Origin: a virus
Strand: one strand, 5' to 3'
DNA: 64,000 nt
IMG/VR virus record: IMGVR_UViG_3300044837_000097
Location: 18,716 to 82,715 of that record
In this document: positions 7,655 through 17,156 of the stretch, piece by piece
Layout of the letters: each line of letters starts with the position of its first letter
Position numbering within the stretch: position 1 is the first letter of the stretch
Notes under the pieces: model-generated
What the model saw: only the letters and a program-made list of their open reading frames with translations
What the model was told of the DNA's origin: nothing
Database searches by the model: none
Position numbers and translations under genes: made by a program

Positions 7655-9622
7655 ATGACAGCAAAAGGCGTAAACTCTCCCGCACCTACGACAGCAGAAG
7701 TTGTCGGCGGCGTATATAATGTAGCCCCACCAGTGCTGGTCGATGGACAAGCAACTGCGTTACAAGTTGATGTCAATGGGAAACTCATCACTTCCGGTGG
7801 CAGCGGAGGCGGTGGTAACGTAAACATCACCGGAGTTAACAGCAACCCTCCTGCATTGAACAATCCGCTTCCTGTAGAGTTATCAGATGGCTCACAAGCG
7901 GTAGGAACTGCCAGCAACCCATTGAGCGTCAACGTAATCACGGGCGGCGGCTCAAACGCGTCTGTGGGCGTGACCGGCGCGTCAGCACCGGCTTCTGCGA
8001 CAGAGATTGGTATTGTTGATGGCACAGGAAAGCTACAGAACGTTTCTCCGACAAGCCCTCTCCCAATTAGCGCGGCATCTCTTCCTCTTCCGACGCTAGC
8101 TGCGACAAGCACTAAACAGTCGGATGGTAGTCAGAAGAGTCAAGTTGTGGACGGCTCTGGTAACGTAGTTGGTACCACGGGAAACGCTCTCGATGTAAAC
8201 ATTAAGACAGGTATTTCAAATCCTCTCCCCGTCTCTGCCGCTTCCTTGCCGCTCCCGGCTCTTGCTGCTACGTCCACTAAGCAGTCAGATGGTACTCAGA
8301 AAACGCAAGTTGTAGACGGTTCTGGTAACGTAATCAGTTCTACCGGAAACGCTCTCGATGTAAACATTAAGACGGGTATTTCAAATCCGCTTCCCATCAG
8401 TGGCACCGTCGTAACGAACGCCGATACGACAATCGGTGGAACAGTTGCACCAAGCAAAGAAATCTTAGTGGCGGGAAAAACCAACGACGGCACGCCACAG
8501 TATCAGCCTATCCCAGAGGGCGCGGGTGGCCGCTCTGTTATCGTAGAAGGTGTTGCTGGCGGAACAGCCGTTCCGGTTTCAGGAGCGGTGACCTCAAACC
8601 AAGGGACGGCAAACGCAACGCCTTGGAATGAGAATCTCTCCCAATGGGGCGGAACGGCAGTATCTGCGCCTCCTGCAACAGCCGTGCAGCCAACCGGAGC
8701 CGAAGTCGGACCAGTAATTAAGGCTCTCTTGAGAAAGAATCAAGACCTACTGAGCACTGCGACTATTGGCTCTGGCGCAACTTTCACCTCTGCGGTTTTC
8801 GATACCCAGCAAACAGGGGGAGGAGTTCAAGGTGTTATCGGTTTCCTGATTCCGAGTTCTGGTTTCGGTAGCAATGCTTTGAAGTTTGATACTACCGATG
8901 ACTCCACATTCACGGTATTCACAACGCAGCAATTTACCCCGTCAGCCAACGTGTTTGGACAAGTTTATGTTAACTTGTCGGGGCGATATTGGAGACTTCG
9001 CTTTATAAACGGAGCTTCGGCGCAAACGAATCCGATTCTCTCTGTTACGACCCTATCTACGAACAAGACTCTGTCTCCGTCAATGGGCACTAACTTAAAC
9101 GACGGCCTTCTTCAAACTTTACTAAGCTCGTCTATTAGCGACACCACAACCGCTGCTCTTTGGGCTTCCGCAAACGCGGGCACAGGAGCGGCTGCTCTTA
9201 GTGCTCAATATGTAATCACTAGCGGTCCTGCGGCTGGTTCGAACTGGGCAGCACTTAGAACTCCTACGACTTTTAAAACGGCAACTGCAACCGCTTCCGG
9301 CAACACGGCGGTGTGGACCCCCACTTCTGGAAAGAAATTCCGTTTGATGCGCTTCATGGTTCAGATTACCGGAAACGCCATAACAGCAAGTGGTGTAGTT
9401 GTAACAGTCAGTTTTCAAGACTCTGCGTCAGCGATGAATATTGCTATGGACGCGTTCGTCCCCTCGGCTTCTTTGGGGACCGGTGACGATTTTATCAGCC
9501 CTTGGGTTGACCTCGGAAACGGCTTCTTGAGCGCGGCGGCGAACAACGTTTTGAACATAAACCTGTCGTCTGCGTTGACCGGCGGAAACGTCAGAGTAAC
9601 AGTCTGCGGGACGGAGGAATAA
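7655..9622 (+). CDS. Large repeat-containing tail/appendage protein
   Basis: 655 residues, rich in Gly/Ser/Thr/Ala with no Cys-rich or membrane region, as in phage fibre or decoration proteins. It has a tandem 55-residue repeat (SPLPISAASLPLPTLAATST-type), two full units plus the start of a third. The second half has beta-rich segments like the following 163-aa protein. Its end carries GGAGG that serves the next gene. Probably an adsorption-related surface protein; exact role unknown. Confidence 0.65.
   Translation: MTAKGVNSPAPTTAEVVGGVYNVAPPVLVDGQATALQVDVNGKLITSGGSGGGGNVNITGVNSNPPALNNPLPVELSDGSQAVGTASNPLSVNVITGGGSNASVGVTGASAPASATEIGIVDGTGKLQNVSPTSPLPISAASLPLPTLAATSTKQSDGSQKSQVVDGSGNVVGTTGNALDVNIKTGISNPLPVSAASLPLPALAATSTKQSDGTQKTQVVDGSGNVISSTGNALDVNIKTGISNPLPISGTVVTNADTTIGGTVAPSKEILVAGKTNDGTPQYQPIPEGAGGRSVIVEGVAGGTAVPVSGAVTSNQGTANATPWNENLSQWGGTAVSAPPATAVQPTGAEVGPVIKALLRKNQDLLSTATIGSGATFTSAVFDTQQTGGGVQGVIGFLIPSSGFGSNALKFDTTDDSTFTVFTTQQFTPSANVFGQVYVNLSGRYWRLRFINGASAQTNPILSVTTLSTNKTLSPSMGTNLNDGLLQTLLSSSISDTTTAALWASANAGTGAAALSAQYVITSGPAAGSNWAALRTPTTFKTATATASGNTAVWTPTSGKKFRLMRFMVQITGNAITASGVVVTVSFQDSASAMNIAMDAFVPSASLGTGDDFISPWVDLGNGFLSAAANNVLNINLSSALTGGNVRVTVCGTEE
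8054..8383 (+). repeat. Two tandem 165-nt coding repeats
   Basis: Units at 8054-8218 and 8219-8383 encode nearly identical 55-residue blocks; a third unit starts at 8384 and diverges after a few codons. The in-frame unit length allows copy-number change without breaking the protein. Confidence 0.85.
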
Positions 9623-10114
9623 ATGTACTCATCTCCAACATCAACAAGAGGCGTACAAGCGGCATCTGCGAATCCGACCCAAGATTTAAAAGATTCTGGT
9701 CGCGTAATAAAAATCTTCTCGGCCTCTTTCTCGGCAGCGACAACAGAAGCGATTGTTACTCTGACTCCCGTCTCGGATGGCACGGCAGGCTCCACTGGGA
9801 CTAGCTTCACCGTTACAGCGGGAAAGAGGTTGCGTCTTCAATCCTTCTCAGTTACCACAAAGAACGCAGGGGCTGCTATTCAGGGCGTTGTTTGTAATCT
9901 TAGAATAGCAGCAAGTGGCGCTGTTACTGCCACTTCGTCTCTGGTTGCCACCGTTGGCGCTGGCACTTTATCAGCGACAGCAAACAACGCCGCAGGCGCG
10001 GCTATGGATTTTCCAGATGGCTTGGAATTGAGTGGCACCATGCAGCTTGGTATCTCTCAAGTCGGTACGGCAACAGCCGGAAATGTTGTTACTTTAATCG
10101 GATACGAGTACTAA
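9623..10114 (+). CDS. Beta-rich virion protein (163 aa)
   Basis: Ser/Thr/Ala/Gly-rich, strand-rich and Cys-poor. The part FSAATTEAIVTLTPVSDGTA to GKRLRLQSFSVTTKNAG resembles the C-terminal half of the preceding 655-aa protein, suggesting duplication of a jelly-roll-like appendage domain. It starts immediately after the previous stop, using GGAGG inside the upstream gene. Likely decoration or fibre component; unproven. Confidence 0.65.
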   Translation: MYSSPTSTRGVQAASANPTQDLKDSGRVIKIFSASFSAATTEAIVTLTPVSDGTAGSTGTSFTVTAGKRLRLQSFSVTTKNAGAAIQGVVCNLRIAASGAVTATSSLVATVGAGTLSATANNAAGAAMDFPDGLELSGTMQLGISQVGTATAGNVVTLIGYEY

Positions 10115-10378
10115 ATGGCGCACACATACGTAGTAACTTCAAACAGTTATACTCCCGGTGTTCCCGGCCCTGACCCCCTCGTAACAATCATTGGAACAGT
10201 AGACGGCATTGCCGTAACCGTCCAAGTTTGGAAGAGTGCTTACGACGCCGCTCGCTTAATAAGTCTTGCTGCGTTAGAGGCATTGGTAGCACCTATAATG
10301 CTGGCGCAAGCGCAAATTAATCAACCCCCGGCTCCTTCGGTTCCGGTCAACCAAATAACCGGGACATTTATTCAGTAA
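10115..10378 (+). CDS. Small virion-region protein (87 aa)
   Basis: Not recognised. Directly abuts the previous gene. The N-terminal half is strand-rich with a TVDGIAVTVQVWKSAYDAA segment, followed by an Ala-rich helix. Co-transcribed with fibre-like genes. Confidence 0.65.
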   Translation: MAHTYVVTSNSYTPGVPGPDPLVTIIGTVDGIAVTVQVWKSAYDAARLISLAALEALVAPIMLAQAQINQPPAPSVPVNQITGTFIQ

Positions 10379-10391
10379 AAGGAAACAACAA

Positions 10392-11069
10392 ATGACAACA
10401 GCCGACATTCAACAGCAAGTGGATTTGATTTTTCAACAATTAGCAGAATTGCGCGAATCTGTGGGGGCTTTCAAGCACTGGGATAACTGTCGCAGAGGGC
10501 AACAAGGACTCAAAGGTGAGAAAGGCGACCCCGGTTCCGATGGCGTTAGCAACATTCCGGGCATCAACGGTAAAGATGGCCGCGACGGGAAGGACGGAGT
10601 ATCCTGCGTGTGCAAAGCCGGACTTGATGGTCGCGACGGCATCGACGGTAAGGACGGAGTAAACGGCGCAGATGGTAAGGACGGTCTCGATGGTGTAAAT
10701 GGCCGCGATGGTGTGGACGGCATAGACGGTAAGGATGGCTTAAGCGGTGTGGACGGCAAAGACGGTAAGGATGGCCTAAGCGGTGTGGATGGTAAAAACG
10801 GCCTAGATGCAAAGGGTGAGAAAGGCGACAGAGGAGATAAGGGTGAACCGGGCGTATCCGGGCGCAACGGCGCAGACGGAGAAAAAGGCGCGGATGGTAA
10901 AGACGGCACCAACGGCATAGACGGCACCAACGGCATAGACGGCAAGGATGGTCGAGATGGCGTGGATGGAACTCCCGGCCCCCGAGGACCCGCAGGAGAC
11001 ATCAATGCCGCTGTTACTCAATCACTGGCGGCTGTTACCAACTTTTTGAAAGAGAAGAACCTAATTTAA
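10392..11069 (+). CDS. Collagen-like repeat protein
   Basis: 225 residues. A short N-terminal coiled-coil-like region (IQQQVDLIFQQLAELRESV) is followed by about 150 residues of Gly-X-Y triplets, mostly GKDG, GVDG and GIDG (roughly residues 37-205), broken by SCVCKAG, then a C-terminal helix. Asp/Lys-rich G-X-Y tracts form trimeric collagen-like rods in phage tail fibres; the N-terminal coil probably nucleates the trimer. GGAAACA lies upstream of the ATG. Confidence 0.85.
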   Translation: MTTADIQQQVDLIFQQLAELRESVGAFKHWDNCRRGQQGLKGEKGDPGSDGVSNIPGINGKDGRDGKDGVSCVCKAGLDGRDGIDGKDGVNGADGKDGLDGVNGRDGVDGIDGKDGLSGVDGKDGKDGLSGVDGKNGLDAKGEKGDRGDKGEPGVSGRNGADGEKGADGKDGTNGIDGTNGIDGKDGRDGVDGTPGPRGPAGDINAAVTQSLAAVTNFLKEKNLI

Positions 11070-11076
11070 GGATTTT

Positions 11077-12417
11077 ATGGCATACGGATACCTCTCAAGT
11101 GACTCGCTAATCACATTGCAACAGTTGGTTGATGTTGCGCAAACGTTTGGTGATTTGGAACCGATTTTGAACGTGGGCGGACAAGCGCAGACTACCGCGC
11201 TATCCTGTGCCAACACTGTTATGAACGCCATCACGGGCGTGAATTTCCCGTGGAAGTGGAATGAGTTCAATATCCCGCCGTTCTACACCAACAGTTTTCA
11301 GCAGGATTATGCAGCGACCCTTCCGGCAGGGTTGTACTCAGGCATTACGCTGACTGATGTGGTCTCGGTTTCTCTGTCCCAAGGCACCGCAGTTTACGCG
11401 GGCACTGTGTTGAACGGTGAGTTCGGGTTTTTCGTCGGCATAGCTTTCGTGGTGACTGGATTCGGTAACTCGGCCAACAACGGTACGTTCATGTGCGTGG
11501 CGTCTTCTTCGACTTCGATTGTGTTGCAGAACAAAAACGCAGTCGTGCAGTCCGGTCAGACCGCTTCGGCGGTTTCAGCGGCCAGCGGTATCCGCGACCT
11601 CGCGTGGTTGGAGCGCGGCGTAGCTTTCGACATCAACAACTCGGCTCAACCGAAGCCGTATGTGCGCGTCGAAGTAGGACGCCAGTTGCCTCAAATCACC
11701 GCGAGCTATACAGGCGGCGCTGGATTGGGTGACCCGGGCTTCTTCTGTAATTGGTTTCCGAACCGCGCACTCTACTACGGTGTTTGGGGTCAGCAACAGA
11801 CGGGTGGCGCAACGCTTGGTAATAACCCGGTTGCGGGCAGCGTGTACACTCAGCCGCTCGGCAACAATTCGCAGCCTGCAAACCCTTACACTCAAATCAT
11901 CGACGCTAACGGCAATTTCTTGCTCTTGACCACGTACGGCACCGAGGGCGTGTCCGCGCCGTTGGCAGCGAAGAACGCGTGCCCGGGCACCACGGTATCC
12001 GGTTCCGGCGCAACGACAGTCTGGACCGTTCTGGACCCGAATGGTTGGGGCTTCCGTGTTTCGCCTGTGCCGTCATCAACCGGAACCGAGTGGCAGTTCA
12101 ACTTGACCGCTCAAATGAAGCCTGTGCGCTTCGTTTCTCTTGACCAGACCCTAGCACCGCTGCCGGACGAGTTTGAGCCAATCTTCCGCGAGGGCTTCAT
12201 CTGCCAGTTGTATCGTCGCTCCCCGGAGAAGGCCGTGTACGCGAAGTTTGCAGGCGAGTGGCAGCTATGGCTTCGCACATTGAACGAACTTCGTTTGCGC
12301 GAAGACCGCGAACAAGAAGAGAATAAGTTTATTCCATCCCGCACTATTTTTGGTGCAGCCCGCAGCCGCAACAACTTCCAAGGCGGCGCGTGGCCCTTCA
12401 ATTACCCGAGACCATAA
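11077..12417 (+). CDS. Tail-tube/adaptor-like structural protein
   Basis: 446 residues. The beginning (LVDVAQTFGDLEPILNVGG, then FPWKWNEFNIPPFY) and the C-terminal helical part (ICQLYRRSPEKAVYAKFAGE) resemble adaptor or tail-tubular-A-like proteins that sit under the portal. Between them lies a beta domain of the GTAVYAGTVL...ANNGTF type (about 11383-11546) that also occurs in the next two proteins. Its place just before a nozzle-like gene matches the gp11-gp12 order of T7-like phages. Role inferred. Confidence 0.55.
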   Translation: MAYGYLSSDSLITLQQLVDVAQTFGDLEPILNVGGQAQTTALSCANTVMNAITGVNFPWKWNEFNIPPFYTNSFQQDYAATLPAGLYSGITLTDVVSVSLSQGTAVYAGTVLNGEFGFFVGIAFVVTGFGNSANNGTFMCVASSSTSIVLQNKNAVVQSGQTASAVSAASGIRDLAWLERGVAFDINNSAQPKPYVRVEVGRQLPQITASYTGGAGLGDPGFFCNWFPNRALYYGVWGQQQTGGATLGNNPVAGSVYTQPLGNNSQPANPYTQIIDANGNFLLLTTYGTEGVSAPLAAKNACPGTTVSGSGATTVWTVLDPNGWGFRVSPVPSSTGTEWQFNLTAQMKPVRFVSLDQTLAPLPDEFEPIFREGFICQLYRRSPEKAVYAKFAGEWQLWLRTLNELRLREDREQEENKFIPSRTIFGAARSRNNFQGGAWPFNYPRP

Positions 12418-13374
12418 ATGTTCACATTCACAATACAGAACTCTGCCTACTTCGCACAGCCGTTCGTTCAGTACGCGCCGCTCACCGCTGGATTCGGCTT
12501 CGAGCCTTCAACCACGATTTGCTCGATGATTCGCAATTCTCTTCTGTCTGCGCCGATGTCTTGGTTCTTCAACCGCAACGAGATAACTTTTCCAACGGTT
12601 GTAGGCCAGCAGGACTACTTGCAATCAATCAGTGCGAACGGAAATGATTTTGGCTTCATCGAGAAGGCAACGCTGACGGACGACCAAGGCAACATCATCG
12701 AAATTAAGGATGTGTACAACACGGCTCCTTTGGCTGTGTCGGCATTCAAGCAGCAACCGAGCGCGATAGCTGCACAGCAAATCACCTACAGCGGCGTAAC
12801 GCAATCGGTAAAGTTCCGCTTCCTCGGCGTGCCGAATCAGATTTACACCGTGACGGTTACTTATCAGAAGCTGGCTCCTCAGTTCGGACCTTTTTCGATT
12901 AGCGCGTCTTCGGCGGCATCAGGTGGAAACACTACGTACACCGGAACGTTTGACCCTTACTCTTTGCCAACAGGCGCGATAGCTACAATCGCCGGATTCG
13001 TTTCTCCCAACACGGCCAACAATGGGTCCTTCACGATTGTGAGTTGCAATGCGACAACCTTGGTGGTAGCAAACACCGCAGGCACGGCGGTCAGTGGCAT
13101 CACCGCGTTCGCCTTGAATTTGTCGTGGTCTCCAATCCCCAACCAGTTCAGCGACATCTACAACAATCTTTATCTGTCTGAGGTTTTATCGGTCCACGAC
13201 GATGCTCGTGCGCAATTGTATCGCCAGCGCGGCGTGGCTGCGTTCCTAGCGAAGTCGTCTGGTCTCACAGAGACGCAGAAGAACGCGTTCGTTCAACAGT
13301 GGATTGCTCGCGGTTCAGAGCGCGCATCCGCAGCACAAGCAATTCAAAGAGGCGACTTGGGGCGTAGTGTATAA
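12418..13374 (+). CDS. Tail structural protein (318 aa)
   Basis: Abuts the upstream stop and overlaps the next start (TAATG). The N-terminal beta region includes FPTVVGQQDYLQSI; a module NTTYTGTFDP...TANNGSFTIV lies in the middle (about 12921-13086); the C-terminal helix carries DDARAQLYRQRGVAAF. The C-terminal half is again adaptor-like. Specific function not recognised. Confidence 0.6.
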   Translation: MFTFTIQNSAYFAQPFVQYAPLTAGFGFEPSTTICSMIRNSLLSAPMSWFFNRNEITFPTVVGQQDYLQSISANGNDFGFIEKATLTDDQGNIIEIKDVYNTAPLAVSAFKQQPSAIAAQQITYSGVTQSVKFRFLGVPNQIYTVTVTYQKLAPQFGPFSISASSAASGGNTTYTGTFDPYSLPTGAIATIAGFVSPNTANNGSFTIVSCNATTLVVANTAGTAVSGITAFALNLSWSPIPNQFSDIYNNLYLSEVLSVHDDARAQLYRQRGVAAFLAKSSGLTETQKNAFVQQWIARGSERASAAQAIQRGDLGRSV

Positions 13375-16300
13375 TGACTAGCACATTTGAACAGAACGGC
13401 GGTCAACCTCAAAAGCAGCCGAAGTATACGGCTATTTTCGTGGACCGCGCATTCACCGGACTTTACACACAGCGCCCCGCCCTGCACGACCCGTCCGACG
13501 TGGTCACCTCTCACTATTACGGCGGGCGTCCCGACGCTTTACTTACTGGGCGTAACGTCGAGTTGACGAATCGCAATACGTTGCAGCGTCGTCCGGGTAT
13601 GGTACCTTTCCGCACCACACCGGGAGAGGGCGCATCGTACGCTACTGCGCCTGACCGCGCATTCTCTTTTCAGCTAGCTAATGGCACAATCCGCGTTATT
13701 ATAGACACGGGAGATAGCGGATTGCTTGCTATTACCGCCGCGGCAAACGCATCAGCGGGAACTACCGTTTATACCGGGACCTTCCCGGGCGGCGCATCGA
13801 ACGGCTATGCGGGACTGACCTTCGTTGTTGCTGGATTCTCCACGAACCTGATTAATAATGGAACATTCACCTGCACCGCTTCTTCGACTACAACTCTCAC
13901 GCTAAACAACCCCAACGGTATCGCTGAAACGATAGCCGCAACCGCAGATACTGCGGGCGGTGTGTATTGGGATAAGATGGATGGTACCGCGACTTTGCTG
14001 GTTGCCAAGTCTCCGGGCGCAGGACAGATGTACTTCATTTCAGTCGCTGGCGTGTTGTATATGGGCGACGGCATCGACACGAGAAAATACACCCCGTTAA
14101 ATGTCAATGGAATTATTTGGAATTGGGGTATTGTTGCGCCAACCGCCCAGCCAACAATCGGCTTGACTCCATCCGGCGCTGCGGCCACTCGTTGGCAGAT
14201 TAACACAAACTTCACGACGATGGGCTTAACGAAGGACACGAACGCTACGCCTCTCATCTGGCAACTTATCAGCGTCAACGCTGACGGCTCACAAGCTGCG
14301 ACTGCTCAGTTTGGAACGGCGGGCAACGGTGAACCAAACTGGCCGACAGCGGAAGGCGCAACGCTTGTTGATAACAGCGTAACGTGGCTGAATATGGGTC
14401 CGGTCAGTGCGATTCTGCCGAACACTTTTTATACCGACCTCGGTATCGGCGGCGGTTACGCGGGGGAAAACTTTTCTCAACCGGGGGCTGGCACCGCGAT
14501 TAACTCCATTTACGGGAACTTTAAGAACTCTGGACATCTCGGCAACACGGGTGGAACACTTCCCGCGTTCTCTGGAGCATATCCGGGTCCGGCTGGCGGG
14601 TACTTCAACAACAACACTCACTGGTTCGCAATCGGAAGTTTTAACACGCCGACACAATTATTGGCGCTGCGCTGGAAGCCATCTAAGGTTTACGCTAACT
14701 GGGCACCCACAGGCGCAAACGCATCAATTGCGGGAACACCAGATTTCATTTTGACTGGCAACCTTCCGGCAGCAGCAGGCACCGTGGTTAATCTGTTCAT
14801 CCCCAAGGTTGGCGGAACATCAGGTAGCGGATACAATCCTTTCCCCTCAACGTCGGTCTTCGGAAACACGGTCACTGATAATCAGCTTTCGTGGTTGTGC
14901 TTGGGACCCGCCGCGTGGCAGTCAACTTTCGCGTACACTCCTTGGGTCGCTCAAGGTACCGCATTTGGCTGTGTCTTCGATGGCGCAAACTTTCAAGTCT
15001 GCGTAAAGTCAGCCGGTACCGGATTGAGCGGCTCTCATATTCCGGGCACCGCGATTGTAACAGCAGCTAGTGTGGTCGTCACAAACTCGGGCACAACAAC
15101 AATTTTCACTAAGAGCGCAGGCTCTTGGCTGGCGACTCCGTCAGCAGGCGACCAGATTTTGACTTCTGGTTTTGCGAATGCGGCGAACAATGGTACCTTC
15201 TTGGTTGTGTCTGCAACATCGAATACAATCGTTGTTAACGTAAACACCGGGTCACCGGAAACAGCGACAGCAACAATCACGCTGAGTCCGTGGGGCACCG
15301 GTTATGGTGCTGCAACTCAAGACGGTGGTATTACGTGGACCTGCGTCGGGCAGAATGTGCCTTGGGTCGCGGGTTCTGGTACGACAGGAATTTGGCACCT
15401 GCCAACGGCTGGCTTTCAACCACCGGGACCGAGTGAGCAATTTGGTGGTTCCGAAGTTGCGGAGAGCGGCTTCGTCCAAGCCGTTGTGAATTCTGGAAAA
15501 TCTGGACCATCTACGCCGCCTGTTTGGCCGACAACCATCGGCTCTACAGTTACTGATGCCGGTTCTCCCACAATTACGTGGCAGACAGCAGCGGCGATTT
15601 CCTCTCAGTCGTTGGCTTGGTCATTTGGACTGGCATACGCATACAGCTTCAAGGCTCGCCCAATCGATGATATTTACTCGCCGTTGCCGCTTGGCGGCGG
15701 ACTGGTTCCTCCGGGTAGCGTTCCTCTAGGCATCCCGTTTGGTTCCGAGACCAACGCCATATCTTCTGCGTCACCAGTAAACCAAATCGTTGGCGCAAAT
15801 ACCGGTTCCGTCAATACTATCTCGGGTAATTATAGCCCCGACCCGCAAGTTGACACCATCGTAATTTGGCGTTCAGCCGATACTGCGTCTGGCTCAAACA
15901 CCATGTTTGAGTTGACGGAGATTCCGAACGTGCCCGCGTTGGCGGGTGTGGTAATGTGGAAGTTCCAAGACTTCCTGCCCAGCGTTGCAGCGGGGTCATT
16001 TCCGGGATTGAATGTTCTTCTACCTGCGCCGGTTGACGGCGTGAACAATCCGCCACTACCGACCTTCTTGCCGCAAGTTTTTAACTTTCAGCGCATTTGG
16101 GGGTCGAATGGTCAGCAAGTAAATTTCTCGGGCGGACCAGACACCAATGTTGGCAACCCGAACGAGGCATTCAACGAATCGGACGAGTTGCCGTTCCTCG
16201 CTCCTGTTACGCGCTTGGTCAAAACTCCTCAAGGCATCGTGACCTTCTTAACAGACAGTATCGAAATTATCGGCGGTGGTCCAGCGACAGCGACATTCGC

Positions 16301-17156
16301 TTCTGTTACGATGGCACCCGGCGTCGGTTTGCTATCTTTCAACGCCTGCGATGTTTTTGCGGGTGAAATTTATTTCTTCTCCAGCGATAATCAGTTTCGA
16401 GTAATTACACCGTCTTTGAACATGTCGTTGTTTGGATTCCCGTTAGGCGACCAGTTCGCGAACAACCCGTCGTTTGGGAGCTTAGATACGACGTGGGACC
16501 CCTCGAAAGTTTACGTTGCTGTTCACCAGAATGGTACCGATAACTGCGTCTTCGTTGCGGACGGCTCAACTGGCTGGTATCGGTTGAATCCTCATCAAGT
16601 TCCGGGCGCGTCACAAGGGCCGGAACCGATTTGGTCGCCGTACGCAGTAATCACGGGCGGCGTAAAGATGGTGCAGAGCGTTGAGACTGCGCCGGGAATC
16701 AAGCAACTGCTTGGCGGCGGTGTCTCGCCGGGAGATAACATTCTCTCGCGCAGCTTGACCAACTTCCAAGACGACGGCGCATCATACGACGCGTTCGTCA
16801 CGATGGGCAGCATCACTCTCGCAAAGCCGGGAACTTTGGCGCTATTGAAGTTCTTAGAGTTCGATTTCTCCGGTGTTGCGTATCAGCCGGTAATAAGTTA
16901 TCTGTTGAACGAAATTAGCGGAACTTTTACCCCCTTCGTGAACGGGACATTCGGCGTACCGCAATTCGACCCGCCATCGCTGTACGGCGATACGATTGCT
17001 CCCACAAGTTATAGCCCGAACCGCTATTACTTTAGTGCGAACGCGTCCTTGGCTCGTTGCCGTCACATGCAGATTAAAATAGATTTCGGAACCACATCGA
17101 ACGGTGACGAAATGTATAGTTTGGCGGTTTATGGTCGTTCGATTGTAGAGAACTAA
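13374..17156 (+). CDS. Large nozzle/tail-tubular-B-like protein
   Basis: 1260 residues. Near residues 60-80 it reads NVELTNRNTLQRRPGMVPF, like the conserved start of tail-nozzle (gp12/stabilisation-type) proteins. The rest is beta-rich with Gly/Thr/Asn and few charges. It holds two copies of the ~55-residue NNGTF module (13756-13929 and 15091-15261). Nozzle proteins form the distal tail tube through which DNA leaves. It is longer than T7 gp12 (about 790), partly because of these inserted modules. Starts by overlap with the upstream stop and ends overlapping the next ATG. Confidence 0.6.
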   Translation: MTSTFEQNGGQPQKQPKYTAIFVDRAFTGLYTQRPALHDPSDVVTSHYYGGRPDALLTGRNVELTNRNTLQRRPGMVPFRTTPGEGASYATAPDRAFSFQLANGTIRVIIDTGDSGLLAITAAANASAGTTVYTGTFPGGASNGYAGLTFVVAGFSTNLINNGTFTCTASSTTTLTLNNPNGIAETIAATADTAGGVYWDKMDGTATLLVAKSPGAGQMYFISVAGVLYMGDGIDTRKYTPLNVNGIIWNWGIVAPTAQPTIGLTPSGAAATRWQINTNFTTMGLTKDTNATPLIWQLISVNADGSQAATAQFGTAGNGEPNWPTAEGATLVDNSVTWLNMGPVSAILPNTFYTDLGIGGGYAGENFSQPGAGTAINSIYGNFKNSGHLGNTGGTLPAFSGAYPGPAGGYFNNNTHWFAIGSFNTPTQLLALRWKPSKVYANWAPTGANASIAGTPDFILTGNLPAAAGTVVNLFIPKVGGTSGSGYNPFPSTSVFGNTVTDNQLSWLCLGPAAWQSTFAYTPWVAQGTAFGCVFDGANFQVCVKSAGTGLSGSHIPGTAIVTAASVVVTNSGTTTIFTKSAGSWLATPSAGDQILTSGFANAANNGTFLVVSATSNTIVVNVNTGSPETATATITLSPWGTGYGAATQDGGITWTCVGQNVPWVAGSGTTGIWHLPTAGFQPPGPSEQFGGSEVAESGFVQAVVNSGKSGPSTPPVWPTTIGSTVTDAGSPTITWQTAAAISSQSLAWSFGLAYAYSFKARPIDDIYSPLPLGGGLVPPGSVPLGIPFGSETNAISSASPVNQIVGANTGSVNTISGNYSPDPQVDTIVIWRSADTASGSNTMFELTEIPNVPALAGVVMWKFQDFLPSVAAGSFPGLNVLLPAPVDGVNNPPLPTFLPQVFNFQRIWGSNGQQVNFSGGPDTNVGNPNEAFNESDELPFLAPVTRLVKTPQGIVTFLTDSIEIIGGGPATATFASVTMAPGVGLLSFNACDVFAGEIYFFSSDNQFRVITPSLNMSLFGFPLGDQFANNPSFGSLDTTWDPSKVYVAVHQNGTDNCVFVADGSTGWYRLNPHQVPGASQGPEPIWSPYAVITGGVKMVQSVETAPGIKQLLGGGVSPGDNILSRSLTNFQDDGASYDAFVTMGSITLAKPGTLALLKFLEFDFSGVAYQPVISYLLNEISGTFTPFVNGTFGVPQFDPPSLYGDTIAPTSYSPNRYYFSANASLARCRHMQIKIDFGTTSNGDEMYSLAVYGRSIVEN

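Noticed and set aside
10433-11005. Long - strand ORF opposite the collagen-like gene, rich in Pro/Ser
   Set aside because: It mirrors the Gly-X-Y repeat on the + strand; the low-complexity pattern and lack of a ribosome site mark it as a shadow.
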